Counted from the stretch's first letter, positions 36,114 through 43,646 are shown. The stretch: DNA of 52,827 nt from Bacillus sp. HNG (GCF_003400205.1 NZ_QUQV01000022.1:1-52827); one strand, 5' to 3'. Numbers and translations: made by a program. Notes: generated by a model from the sequence alone, not told the origin.

Positions 36114-36286
36114 TCAATCAGTGAGGGGCTCCATTCCCCATTGATTGTTAGTTGAACCAATCGGGCTTTTACGGGCAGTTACCCCATCTAATCTTTATCG
36201 TTTTACAAAAGGTTTTGACGTGGGGGTATACTGCCCGTTAATGCGGGATAACTAAAAAGAGGTGCTAAATCAGCACCTCTTTTTCA
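36114..36286 (+). ncRNA. Candidate structured RNA or 3' UTR element downstream of moaA
   Basis: Three hairpins follow one another: CAATCAGTGAGGGG/CCCCATTGATTG (36116-36148), ACGGGCAGTTACCCC/GGGGTATACTGCCCGT (36171-36239, loop about 38 bases), and a terminator AAAGAGGTGCT/AGCACCTCTTT (36254-36284). GATAACTAA lies between the last two. There is no open frame. It could be a moaA 3' UTR, an independent small RNA or an intergenic repeat. I cannot assign a known family. Confidence 0.5.
36254..36286 (+). terminator. Strong terminator
   Basis: The perfect stem AAAGAGGTGCT/AGCACCTCTTT has a 5-base loop and a T-run. It ends the structured region after moaA. Confidence 0.9.
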
Positions 36287-36412
36287 ATGTCTAGCTCCAG
36301 GCGGCGATTGGCTATCTGGTCATAAGCCAATGGATTCGGAAGTGAAAATTACCTTCTTATCTTCGCTTAGTCTTATGCTAGTCGCCTAAAGCTGCGCTTG
36401 CGCTTACTGTAT
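36287..36412. repeat. Intergenic repeat element
   Basis: The block begins TGTCTAGCTCCAGGCGGCG and ends GCTGCGCTTGCGCTTAC. Inner CGACTAGC-like and GCTAGTCGCC sequences are roughly inverted. The ends match those of the block at 5342-5580. I know this type as a frequent non-coding repeat in Bacillaceae intergenic DNA. Confidence 0.6.
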
Positions 36413-36415
36413 TAA

Positions 36416-36772
36416 TCATGCGGTTGATTTTTCAGTTCTTCCTGACCTTACCAACCAGCGGTGGACAGGAATTTCCACTAATGTAATAACAAGGGCAGTT
36501 AGAATAGCGCCCCAAAGGGTTACTCTTGCACCGTCTAGGAATAAGGAAACAAAATATACAAGAATTGCCGCAGCAATGAAATCTGCAATATCAGTCATTA
36601 CAGTTGTATTTCTTCTAAGCATCATAACTTCCATGAAGTGACCAACAATGGCCAACACGACTCCGACCACGATTGGTTGATACCATGATACATAATCAAC
36701 ACTATCAAAAATACCAGAACAAATAGCTACAACCAAAGGTAATAAAATAATCTTCATAATAAATCCAGTCAT
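36416..36772 (-). CDS. DUF2512 family membrane protein
   Basis: The 118-residue protein has four predicted membrane helices and the DUF2512 pattern (YndM-like): GHFMEVMMLRRNTTVMTDIADFIAAAILVYF, then EIPVHRWLVRSG near the end. AAAGGAGGTG precedes the ATG on the minus strand. The function is unknown. Confidence 0.82.
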   Translation of the reverse strand: MTGFIMKIILLPLVVAICSGIFDSVDYVSWYQPIVVGVVLAIVGHFMEVMMLRRNTTVMTDIADFIAAAILVYFVSLFLDGARVTLWGAILTALVITLVEIPVHRWLVRSGRTEKSTA

Positions 36773-36833
36773 AGCATATACACCTCCTTTAACGGGTATT
36801 TTTTACATAAAAACAAGAGAATATGTAAATATG

Positions 36834-37178
36834 CTAGCGATCTGTTTCTACAACCGTAATGTTTTTTACTCTCTCCGTATCCGGTTCAAAGGTGATATTC
36901 ACAATAACACCAAATTCTCGATTATCTTGTTTTAACCAAAGCTTGAAACGTTCAATATACATTCCATTTTTCTTATATCTTCCAACATGTAAATAATCTA
37001 CAATTTGGGCAGACGGATATCGTTTTTGTGTCTCTTCCATCGCGAGCCTTCCCCATTTTGCATATTCAGGTACCGGTTTTTTAGATTCAGCTGTAGTAAT
37101 AGAGGAATCATTCAAGAGAAAAACAGTCGGGGATAACAACAAACTAAAACAGCATCCAATCAATATTTTCCGTAACAT
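36834..37178 (-). CDS. yqzG: DUF3889 family secreted protein (YqzG-like)
   Basis: The 114-residue protein has a signal peptide (MLRKILIGCCFSLLLSPTVF) and a small domain with YAKWGRLAMEETQKRYPSAQIVDYLHVGR, typical of DUF3889. GAGGTG lies 6 bases before this ATG; a longer frame starts at 37199 without such a site. B. subtilis yqzG lies at the same place, between comG/yqzE and the tapA operon. Confidence 0.82.
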   Translation of the reverse strand: MLRKILIGCCFSLLLSPTVFLLNDSSITTAESKKPVPEYAKWGRLAMEETQKRYPSAQIVDYLHVGRYKKNGMYIERFKLWLKQDNREFGVIVNITFEPDTERVKNITVVETDR

Positions 37179-37278
37179 GACAAACACCTCGCTTTTCACT
37201 TAGATTTCCCATCTAACCGGTAAAATTATACAGATGAAATGGGAATGTATGGTATTATGAAAAAAAGGGGGAGTGCTG

Positions 37279-37902
37279 ATGAGAAGGGCTTTAAAAAACT
37301 TTATTTGTGTTCTTGTTTTGCTTACTTTGTTTGCATGTAGTACGGAAAATGCTACCGAAAATTCAAAAGATGGTGTGCTTACTCCAGTCAAACAAAATGA
37401 AAGAAATTCACAAATTATTAGTTCACTCGGCTTTGATACATTGTTAATGTACGACCTTGATATAAAAAACGAAGACATCAAAATAATTCATCTTTGGATT
37501 GAACACTATAAGAATGGGGAAAAACAAGAAGATCTCTTAAAGGGTGCAACCGGTACTAGTGAAAAAATGACAGTAGCCGCTTCAAAATTGGACTTCAAGA
37601 TAGATGATTCAACTACCTATTCACGTTGGACTTATTCCATTGCTGATGGAACCGCGATTTCAACATTTAAGTCATTACCGATTGAACTATATAAAGAAAA
37701 TTTAGGAATGGGTCAAACATGGGTCGACGATAAAATAAAAATAGAAGCGGAAAAACCGATTACCTTAGCCTTAATCGCAAGGTATGATGGAAATGGTGTT
37801 GGAATTGGACTAGAAGATGAAGTGATAAAGAATACAATTAAAGATAGTGATGAAGTAATTATTGTAAAAGCGATGATTAGCAAAAAAGAAGATTATCAAT
37901 GA
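37279..37902 (+). CDS. Lipoprotein of unknown function (207 aa)
   Basis: The signal sequence MRRALKNFICVLVLLTLFAC gives a lipobox with Cys20, followed by a Ser/Thr/Asn/Glu-rich linker and a mixed alpha/beta body. I recognise no family. AAAGGGGGAG fits the ATG at 37279. A terminator follows. It is adjacent to a second lipoprotein gene on the same strand. Both lie in the stretch between yqzG and the matrix operon that B. subtilis lacks. Confidence 0.78.
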   Translation: MRRALKNFICVLVLLTLFACSTENATENSKDGVLTPVKQNERNSQIISSLGFDTLLMYDLDIKNEDIKIIHLWIEHYKNGEKQEDLLKGATGTSEKMTVAASKLDFKIDDSTTYSRWTYSIADGTAISTFKSLPIELYKENLGMGQTWVDDKIKIEAEKPITLALIARYDGNGVGIGLEDEVIKNTIKDSDEVIIVKAMISKKEDYQ

Positions 37903-37932
37903 GAAAGCGATCGATTCCGGGTCGCTTTTTTC
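37903..37932 (+). terminator. Terminator after the first lipoprotein gene
   Basis: AAAGCGA pairs with TCGCTTT, followed by a T-run. Confidence 0.75.
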
Positions 37933-38004
37933 CGTGCTGTATGATATGTCCACCAAACGCACATATTATCATTATGTGGAATGTTGTATATGGGAGGAAA
38001 GCTC

Positions 38005-38604
38005 ATGCGGAAACAACTATTTTTTTTGGTGATTATCCTATTAAGTGGAGCATTACTTGTTAGCTGTAAGGGTGATGACAAAGCTAAAGAAAAAAAAGAC
38101 GCAGCTGAAACAAAAATTCAACAAGTGGAAGATAATATAATCAACCTTGGCACATTAGGGTTCACAACAGATGACCTCGTAAAAAATTGGAATGAAGCTC
38201 AAGCAGAAATGAAGGATTCCGATAAAATTGACCAAATAAATGTAAGAAACGGAGAGTTTAAACACGATGTTAATAATGGAATGATTCTCGAAGGAATTGT
38301 AAATGAAACAACAAACGAGGTCATCCGATTATCCATCGTGAAAAAAGACCTAGAATCAGATAACCTCAACACAACCTTAGACAAATATGAGGACACAATC
38401 GCTGCTTTTTTCTTATTGGTTGCAGTAACAAACACAGAAGAGGCAGTCAAAGATCAGGACATCGGAAAAGTCACATATAAATTAGGTCTCCTTCGAGACA
38501 AGGATAAGAAAATTAATGGAACCGCTACACTTAATAATGTCACGTATAAGGCTGAGGAAAATGAGCGGGGATTGGTATTGTCGGCGGTGGAGAAAAAGGA
38601 TTAA
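38005..38604 (+). CDS. Lipoprotein of unknown function (199 aa)
   Basis: The signal sequence ends LLVSC (Cys21), followed by a Lys/Asp/Glu-rich helix (KGDDKAKEKKDAAETKIQQVE) and a soluble domain with TTDDLVKNWNEAQAEM. I recognise no family. GGGAGGAAA lies 6 bases before the ATG. It has its own terminator. Confidence 0.78.
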   Translation: MRKQLFFLVIILLSGALLVSCKGDDKAKEKKDAAETKIQQVEDNIINLGTLGFTTDDLVKNWNEAQAEMKDSDKIDQINVRNGEFKHDVNNGMILEGIVNETTNEVIRLSIVKKDLESDNLNTTLDKYEDTIAAFFLLVAVTNTEEAVKDQDIGKVTYKLGLLRDKDKKINGTATLNNVTYKAEENERGLVLSAVEKKD

Positions 38605-38607
38605 ATG

Positions 38608-38646
38608 AAAAACCTTGAAAGGATTAATCCTTTCAAGGTTTTTTTA
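38608..38646. terminator. Bidirectional terminator
   Basis: The near-perfect stem AAAACCTTGAAAGGATTAATCC-type palindrome (AACCTTGAAAGGA/TCCTTTCAAGGTT) is followed by T-runs on both strands. It separates the lipoprotein gene from the converging secreted-repeat gene. Confidence 0.88.
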
Positions 38647-38649
38647 ACT

Positions 38650-39246
38650 TTATTCGCCCTTGTCTTGTAGTAAAACTGTTTTTAGTTCTTCAACAATTGC
38701 ATCAAATTCTTTACCATCAGTTTCGATACCATGTTGTTTTGCAGTATCGATAATGTTATTTCTTCTAGATTCCGGTTTCATTCTTAGTTCTTCGTATTTA
38801 TTGGAGGAAGGCTCGGTTAATTCAGGTTTTTCACTATATTTTTCTTTTAATTCTGATATAATCGCTTCTTCTGATTTACCTTCTACTTCAATCCCAATTT
38901 CTTTAGCTTTCTGCTGAAGTATTGTAGAACGTATTTCAGTTTCTATTTTTTCCTGAGTTTTACCTTCGGTATTAATACCCAAATCTTTGGCATGAATTCT
39001 TAACTGTTCACTATCTCTTCCCGGACGACGAAAATCACTAGAAGGTTTTGGATTAGTTGTTTCTACAGTAATCTGTTCTTCTTTGCTTTTCGATTCCGTA
39101 TCCTTTGTACTTTCATTAGACGGTAAGACCGTGCTTTCTTTTTTAATGCTATTGTCTATATCTTCACTTGCTAAAACCGGTAATAATTGAGTGAAGCCTA
39201 AACATATTACACCTATTAAACCAGTTATCAGAAATCTTTTTTTCAT
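38650..39246 (-). CDS. Secreted protein with three SAP/HeH-like helical repeats
   Basis: The 198-residue protein has a signal peptide (MKKRFLITGLIGVICLGFTQ, ending VLA), a Ser/Thr/Lys/Glu-rich linker, and three repeats: AKDLGINTEGKTQEKIETEI (about 85), AKEIGIEVEGKSEEAIISEL (about 112) and AKQHGIETDGKEFDAIVEEL (about 168). The pattern, a helix then GI-x2-GK then a second helix, resembles SAP/HeH folds. I know no function for such a secreted protein. AAAGGAGAG lies before this ATG. It shares its strand with the SinR-like gene upstream. Confidence 0.75.
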   Translation of the reverse strand: MKKRFLITGLIGVICLGFTQLLPVLASEDIDNSIKKESTVLPSNESTKDTESKSKEEQITVETTNPKPSSDFRRPGRDSEQLRIHAKDLGINTEGKTQEKIETEIRSTILQQKAKEIGIEVEGKSEEAIISELKEKYSEKPELTEPSSNKYEELRMKPESRRNNIIDTAKQHGIETDGKEFDAIVEELKTVLLQDKGE

Positions 39247-39358
39247 AGTTATAATCTCTCCTTTCATTAAATAATAGTAGGTTGATCTTAACAGGATTCA
39301 AGAACAATGAATTACATCATCACTATTTCCATAGTTGTTCCATTTTAATCTAAATCAT

Positions 39359-39742
39359 TTATTGTTTTGTCACGTTATCAATACTATTCCCTCCTTCGTT
39401 TTTTATGTGATCATTTTTCCAGTTTCTGAATTTAATGAAGTTCTGAATTTCACGGAAATCCTCTTTGCTTAATCCATCATCAATTGCATTCATTAAAAGC
39501 TTTGTCCACTCCTTATCAAGTATTTCGTTTGTAATTGTGTCGGTTTTTTCCTCTCCTAATAAATATTCAATACTTGTATCAAGTGGTTTTGAAATCTTAG
39601 TTAAGAATTGAAGAGAAGGATTTTTTTGTACATCTCGTTCAATATAACTTAAATAAGACTTTGAAACTCCAGCACGTTTCGCAAGCTCTGTAATGGTGAG
39701 CCTTTTTTGCTTTCGTAAATCTTTAATCCTGGATCCAATCAT
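39359..39742 (-). CDS. SinR-like XRE family repressor (second copy)
   Basis: The 127-residue protein has an N-terminal XRE helix-turn-helix (MIGSRIKDLRKQKRLTITEL, AGVSKSYLSYIERDVQKNPS) and a C-terminal helical hairpin (LDKEWTKLLMNAIDDGLSKEDFREIQNFI) of the SinR/SinI dimerisation type. It is less like B. subtilis SinR than the protein at 44324. It may be a paralogue with a role like SlrR, though it lacks the second SinI-like region of SlrR. It is divergent from the matrix operon and shares its regulatory region. Confidence 0.85.
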   Translation of the reverse strand: MIGSRIKDLRKQKRLTITELAKRAGVSKSYLSYIERDVQKNPSLQFLTKISKPLDTSIEYLLGEEKTDTITNEILDKEWTKLLMNAIDDGLSKEDFREIQNFIKFRNWKNDHIKNEGGNSIDNVTKQ

Positions 39743-39796
39743 CTTCCTTCTCCTTCATATATTGAATACCTACACGTTCATTATAAGGAACTTTTT

Positions 39797-39951
39797 GTTC
39801 TTAATAAAATAATAAAATAGTAAGAAAACAAGAGGTAATTCGAGAAAAAGAATGATTAACGTTCTTTATTGAGAAAATATGGCTGATTTTGGGATTTTTC
39901 AAATATAAGACTTATGGGCTATACTCACATTGTAAGTTCGTTAGAAAGAAC
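39797..39951 (+). promoter_or_regulatory. Promoter region of the matrix operon with SinR-type boxes
   Basis: GTTCTTT at 39861-39867 and AAAGAAC at 39945-39951 are perfect SinR consensus sites in opposite orientations. GTTCTTA at 39797-39803 is a near match. A likely sigma-A promoter lies between them: TTTTCA (39896) and TATACT (39920-39925) with an 18-bp spacer. The right-hand box lies just downstream of the expected start point, suited to repression. Confidence 0.6.
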
Positions 39952-40052
39952 AAAAATTGAACTTTACTGAGTACATATCTGGTTGATCTCCTTATCAATA
40001 CATAAGGATTCAATAAAAAAATTTATTAAAGGAAAAAAGAGGAGGAAACAAA

Positions 40053-40676
40053 ATGAGTTTGAAAAAGAAATTAGGTTTAGGGGTAGCATCAGCAGCACTA
40101 GGATTGGCATTAATCGGTGGGGGAACATTTGCTTACTTTAGTGACACAGAAGTATCAAACAACACATTTGCAGCGGGTACATTGGATCTAGCTGTCAACC
40201 CATCAACAATTATTGATGTTGGAAACATCAAGCCTGGAGACGTCATGGTACGTGAGTTTGTTTTAGAGAACAATGGCTCACTTGATATTTCATCGGTTGA
40301 TTTATCTACTGTTACTAATGTAATTGATGCTAATAACGACAATAATGATGATCTTGCTAAACACATTAAGGTCTTATTCCTTGAGAACGTCGACAAAACA
40401 GGTGCCGCTTGGATTTTTGATGAGTATAACGATGTAATCTCTGAAACAACTTTATATGACTTACAAAATATGACTCCAGATGCAGTTGAAAATCTAGATA
40501 CATTCTGGCTCTGGTTACTGGGTGAAGAAAGTGGATTAGCAGCTGGTGACACGGACCAAATGTTTGTGGCATTCGAATTTGTAGACAATGGTGAAGACCA
40601 AAACCAATTCCAAGGTGACTCATTAGAGCTTGAGTGGACATTTACTGCTCATCAAACTGAAGGTGAATTAAGATAA
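40053..40676 (+). CDS. tasA: TasA/CalY family biofilm matrix fibre protein
   Basis: The 207-residue protein has the SipW-type signal MSLKKKLGLGVASAALGLAL, then IGGGTFA before YFSDTEVSNNTFAAGTLDL, the start of the mature CalY/TasA fold. NIKPGDVMVREFVLENNGSLDI and the end FQGDSLELEWTFTAHQ are family hallmarks. The length is nearer to CalY (camelysin) than to the 261-residue B. subtilis TasA. It should assemble into extracellular fibres. GGAGGAAAC precedes the ATG. It is the first gene of the operon, under SinR-type boxes. Confidence 0.9.
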   Translation: MSLKKKLGLGVASAALGLALIGGGTFAYFSDTEVSNNTFAAGTLDLAVNPSTIIDVGNIKPGDVMVREFVLENNGSLDISSVDLSTVTNVIDANNDNNDDLAKHIKVLFLENVDKTGAAWIFDEYNDVISETTLYDLQNMTPDAVENLDTFWLWLLGEESGLAAGDTDQMFVAFEFVDNGEDQNQFQGDSLELEWTFTAHQTEGELR

Positions 40677-40692
40677 TAGTTCATAAATGAAA

Positions 40693-40722
40693 CAGGGGAA
40701 GGGGATTCTATCTCCTTCCTTG
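40693..40722 (+). other. Intercistronic hairpin after the first tasA-like gene
   Basis: GGGAAGGGGA can pair with TCTCCTTCCT around a 5-base loop, without a T-run. It may protect the upstream mRNA or reduce readthrough. Confidence 0.45.
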
Positions 40723-40768
40723 CTTACATACTAAGTCAAGTCAAACTAGTTATTTCAAACAAAAAAAT

Positions 40769-40775
40769 GTTCTTT
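40769..40775 (+). promoter_or_regulatory. SinR-type box between the two tasA-like genes
   Basis: GTTCTTT, a perfect match to GTTCTYT, lies 34 bp before the second gene's start. It suggests that the second gene may also be under direct control. Confidence 0.4.
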
Positions 40776-40808
40776 ATAAAAAACAAGATAAGTAAAAGGA
40801 GATAGAAA

Positions 40809-41396
40809 ATGAGTATTAAGAAAAAATTAGGATTATCTGCTGCAACAGCTGTTCTAGGTTTAAGTTTAATAGGTGGAGGAACATTCGCATATTTTAATGA
40901 TACTGAAGTAACGAATAATACATTCGCTGCTGGAACGTTAGATATTGGGTTAAAGGGTGTAGATGATAGAGAAGAAGTTGATTTGAGTATTGACAATATG
41001 AAGCCAGGTGATTGGAAAGTCCACCAAATCCGTATATATAACGAAGGAAGTTTAGATGTTAACGATGTAAAACTAAATGTAGATTATGAAGTTTCTGATG
41101 CAGATGGGAATAATAACGGTGAAGATTTTGCTGACCATATTTTAGTACACATTATGAAACAAGGATCAAGGGAAGTTGTAGCTGATTGGGTACCTCTTTC
41201 TGAAATTGAAAATTTAGTTGTGGCTGAGGACTTAAAACCTGAAAGTGGAAGACCATACCAAACTGATCATAGACAAACATTACGAGTTGACTTTAAATTC
41301 CATGATAATGGTCAAGATCAAAATATCTTCCAAGGGGATTCAATAGACTTTAAATTAAGTTTTGAAGCAAGTCAAAAAGAGGGAGAATTAAGGTAA
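40809..41396 (+). CDS. calY: TasA/CalY family protein, second paralogue
   Basis: The 195-residue protein starts MSIKKKLGLSAATAVLGLSL and then IGGGTFAYFNDTEVTNNTFAAGTLDI, clearly a paralogue of the preceding gene. NMKPGDWKVHQIRIYNEGSLDV and FQGDSIDFKLSFEASQKEGELR match the same fold. Its middle differs strongly, so the two are not recent duplicates. AAAAGGAGAT precedes the ATG. calY and tasA name one family; which name goes with which gene here is arbitrary. Confidence 0.88.
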   Translation: MSIKKKLGLSAATAVLGLSLIGGGTFAYFNDTEVTNNTFAAGTLDIGLKGVDDREEVDLSIDNMKPGDWKVHQIRIYNEGSLDVNDVKLNVDYEVSDADGNNNGEDFADHILVHIMKQGSREVVADWVPLSEIENLVVAEDLKPESGRPYQTDHRQTLRVDFKFHDNGQDQNIFQGDSIDFKLSFEASQKEGELR

Positions 41397-41400
41397 CTTA

Positions 41401-41480
41401 ATGGAAGGAGGCATCCCTCCTTCCACTTTATACATATTTATGAAAACATATGCTCAACTTTGTTTTCATAAATATGTATA
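41401..41480 (+). repeat. Two hairpins, including a perfect 20-bp inverted repeat, before tapA
   Basis: First, TGGAAGGAGG/CCTCCTTCCA (41402-41425) forms a tight hairpin. Second, TATACATATTTATGAAAACA at 41429-41448 is perfectly repeated, inverted, at 41461-41480, with a 12-base loop. No T-run follows, so it is not a standard terminator. It is strong enough to act as an mRNA stability or partial attenuation element between the fibre genes and tapA. Confidence 0.8.
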
Positions 41481-41512
41481 AATATTGTTATGAAGAAGGG
41501 CGGAACATAAAT

Positions 41513-42352
41513 ATGAGTGAGAATAGTAGATTGTTAAGAGGGATAAAACAAAGAAAAAATCGATTTTTTGCCGTTCTTAAAATAGCATTAGTATTCTATT
41601 TAATGATTTTCTCAATAAAATATGTGACATCAAGTACTGCTGCCCACTTCACTTCTAGTAAAAAAGCAAATGTAACACTTACAGCAGGTACATGGGCGGA
41701 TAATAGTAAATTAGCGTTTATTGATAAAGGCAATATAAATTTAAAAGCATGTCCAGCAAAAATGGAAGTAACGATAAAGAATATTAGTGATAGCGATATG
41801 AAAACACCAAGTAAATTTGAAATTTACTATATTGATAAGGATGAGAATGGCGGAAAAGATAAGGGGGGTAACCCGAAAATTCAAGGAACGAAAATAGATA
41901 TTCCCGAAGGGCAGGATGTAATACCTCCTTTAGCAAGTGGAGAACAAACACTCCTTAGCTTTGTTACAAATCAAGATTCTGAAGAGGGCTTTTACACGTT
42001 TTATGCATATCAAACAAATAAATCTGTTGAGGATGTTTGGAGTGTAAAAGTAAAAGTAAAATGTCAACATAATCAATCGGTAAACGAACAAAGTGAAGCA
42101 CCTAAAGAAGAGACACCTAAGGAATCAGTAGAAAATGAGAATACTGAAACGCCGGAAACAAAAGCAATAGAAGAAACAGGGTCAGATAAAGCTGCAGATC
42201 AGACACCAGAAAATAATGAACAAACTTCCACAAATAAAAGTGGAGAAATACCTGGAAGTAATAGTGCTACCCAAACTCAAGATGCAGTAAATAACTCAGT
42301 TCCTGATGAAACTATAAATGTTGAAGGTAATAAGGAGAAGGATGAACAATGA
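41513..42352 (+). CDS. tapA: TapA-like fibre anchoring/assembly protein
   Basis: The 279-residue protein has a basic N-terminus, one membrane/signal helix (about 20-42) and then TSSTAAHFTSSKKANVTLTA, the SipW-substrate type of junction. The globular part carries two cysteines (KACPAKM and KVKCQHNQ), as TapA does. The last 75 residues are an E/T/N/S/P-rich tail, as in TapA. In B. subtilis TapA anchors and seeds TasA fibres. The ATG at 41513 is chosen because the earlier part of the frame overlaps the inverted repeat. It overlaps sipW by 4 bp (ATGA). Confidence 0.82.
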   Translation: MSENSRLLRGIKQRKNRFFAVLKIALVFYLMIFSIKYVTSSTAAHFTSSKKANVTLTAGTWADNSKLAFIDKGNINLKACPAKMEVTIKNISDSDMKTPSKFEIYYIDKDENGGKDKGGNPKIQGTKIDIPEGQDVIPPLASGEQTLLSFVTNQDSEEGFYTFYAYQTNKSVEDVWSVKVKVKCQHNQSVNEQSEAPKEETPKESVENENTETPETKAIEETGSDKAADQTPENNEQTSTNKSGEIPGSNSATQTQDAVNNSVPDETINVEGNKEKDEQ

Positions 42353-42930
42353 AAAAGAAAATTTTTAAATGGTTAAATCATTTAGTTACCGGTTTATTGG
42401 TAGTTTTATTAATATGCGTTGCGTCATTAGTTGTTACGTCTAAACTCTCTGGAGGGGAGCCATCTGTATTTGGATATCAATTGAAAACAGTTTTATCAGG
42501 TTCGATGGAGCCGGGTATAAAAACAGGTTCGATTATCGCAGTAAAAACAGGTGGAGATATGACTCGTTTCAAAGAGGGCGATGTTATCACGTTTATGGAG
42601 GAGGATGAAAAACTTATCACCCACAGAATTACTGAAGTTATTAAAAATGATAATCAGCTGATGTATAGAACCAAAGGAGATAATAATAATACAGAGGATA
42701 TCAATCCAGTATTAGCTCAAAATGTGGTTGCGGAATATCGTGGATTTACCATACCATATCTCGGTTACTTTGCAGATTTTGCAGACTCAAAAAAAGGAAC
42801 TGTTTTATTAATGATCGTACCTGGGATTTTAATATTCCTATATTCTATTTTCACACTTTGGAGAACAATCTCGAAAATTGATTTAAGTAATAAAACGAAA
42901 GATGCTGTTGAAGAAACTAAAATTAATTAA
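42349..42930 (+). CDS. sipW: Signal peptidase I SipW (ER type)
   Basis: The 193-residue membrane enzyme cleaves the signal peptides of TasA and TapA. It has an N-terminal membrane helix, catalytic Ser52 in LSGSMEPG, and His92 in ITHRITEV in place of the usual Lys, which marks the archaeal/ER type to which SipW belongs. A second membrane helix lies near the C-terminus. GGAGAAGG in the tapA end serves as ribosome site, and the ATGA overlap suggests coupling. Confidence 0.92.
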   Translation: MKKKIFKWLNHLVTGLLVVLLICVASLVVTSKLSGGEPSVFGYQLKTVLSGSMEPGIKTGSIIAVKTGGDMTRFKEGDVITFMEEDEKLITHRITEVIKNDNQLMYRTKGDNNNTEDINPVLAQNVVAEYRGFTIPYLGYFADFADSKKGTVLLMIVPGILIFLYSIFTLWRTISKIDLSNKTKDAVEETKIN

Positions 42931-42954
42931 GGATCAATATTTTAATATTGATCC
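42931..42954 (+). other. Perfect hairpin between sipW and the LPXTG gene
   Basis: GGATCAATATT and AATATTGATCC form an 11-bp perfect stem with a 2-base loop directly after the sipW stop. No T-run follows, so it is a processing or attenuation candidate. Confidence 0.6.
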
Positions 42955-42981
42955 CCTTCTAGGGAAGGAAGGGAGCATATT

Positions 42982-43608
42982 ATGAAGATGAGAAAGGACT
43001 TGCTTAGAATAATATTTTTTATTTCAGTGTGTACTCTCATATTTTTTCTTCTAGTGAATCAAGTTTCAGCATCTCAAGCTAAAACTAATACGGTAATAGA
43101 TATCATGACAACCCCAGAAAAAGTATTGTTTGATATTGATAATTTTAAGCCTGGCGACTGGGCTACTAGAACTTTAACAATAAAAAATAGTGGTTCTGAG
43201 GATTTTAAATATCTAACGTCGGCGAAGCGCAAGTCAGGGTCAAAAGAATTATATGAAGAGTTATATCTTACTATATCTGATAAAAGTGGAGAGCTTTTTA
43301 AAGGGAAGTTAAGTGAATTTAATACAATCGATCCTAGATCAATTGCGAGTGGAAAACAAGAAGAATTAACTTTTTCGGTTGAATTTCCGTCCCATTTAGG
43401 TAACGAATATCAAGGTTTAACAACTGAGGTTGAACTTAAATTCTATGCAGAAGGTACATTAGGTGGGGCACTTCCTGTTGACGGACCAAAACTTCCCCAG
43501 ACGGGAACCAATACCTTTAACGTTTTAATTGCAGGAATTGCTTTAGTCTTAAGCGGCAGTATTTTATTTTTTATTTTAAAAAGAGTACGCTTAAAAACTG
43601 TTCGCTAA
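42982..43608 (+). CDS. LPXTG cell-wall-anchored TasA-like domain protein
   Basis: The 208-residue protein has a signal peptide (MKMRKDLLRIIFFISVCTLI, ending QVSA), a TasA/CalY-like segment (NFKPGDWATRTLTIKNSGSE, like NIKPGDVMVREFVLENNGS in the fibre proteins) and a sorting signal: LPQTG at 171-175, a hydrophobic helix and a basic tail KRVRLKTVR. It should be fixed to peptidoglycan by a sortase, which is not in the window. AAGGGAG precedes the ATG. As the last gene of the matrix operon it could tether the fibres to the wall. Confidence 0.85.
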   Translation: MKMRKDLLRIIFFISVCTLIFFLLVNQVSASQAKTNTVIDIMTTPEKVLFDIDNFKPGDWATRTLTIKNSGSEDFKYLTSAKRKSGSKELYEELYLTISDKSGELFKGKLSEFNTIDPRSIASGKQEELTFSVEFPSHLGNEYQGLTTEVELKFYAEGTLGGALPVDGPKLPQTGTNTFNVLIAGIALVLSGSILFFILKRVRLKTVR

Positions 43609-43646
43609 TCTATATAGATTGATAAGGTGATTGTATTTGTAATGAT

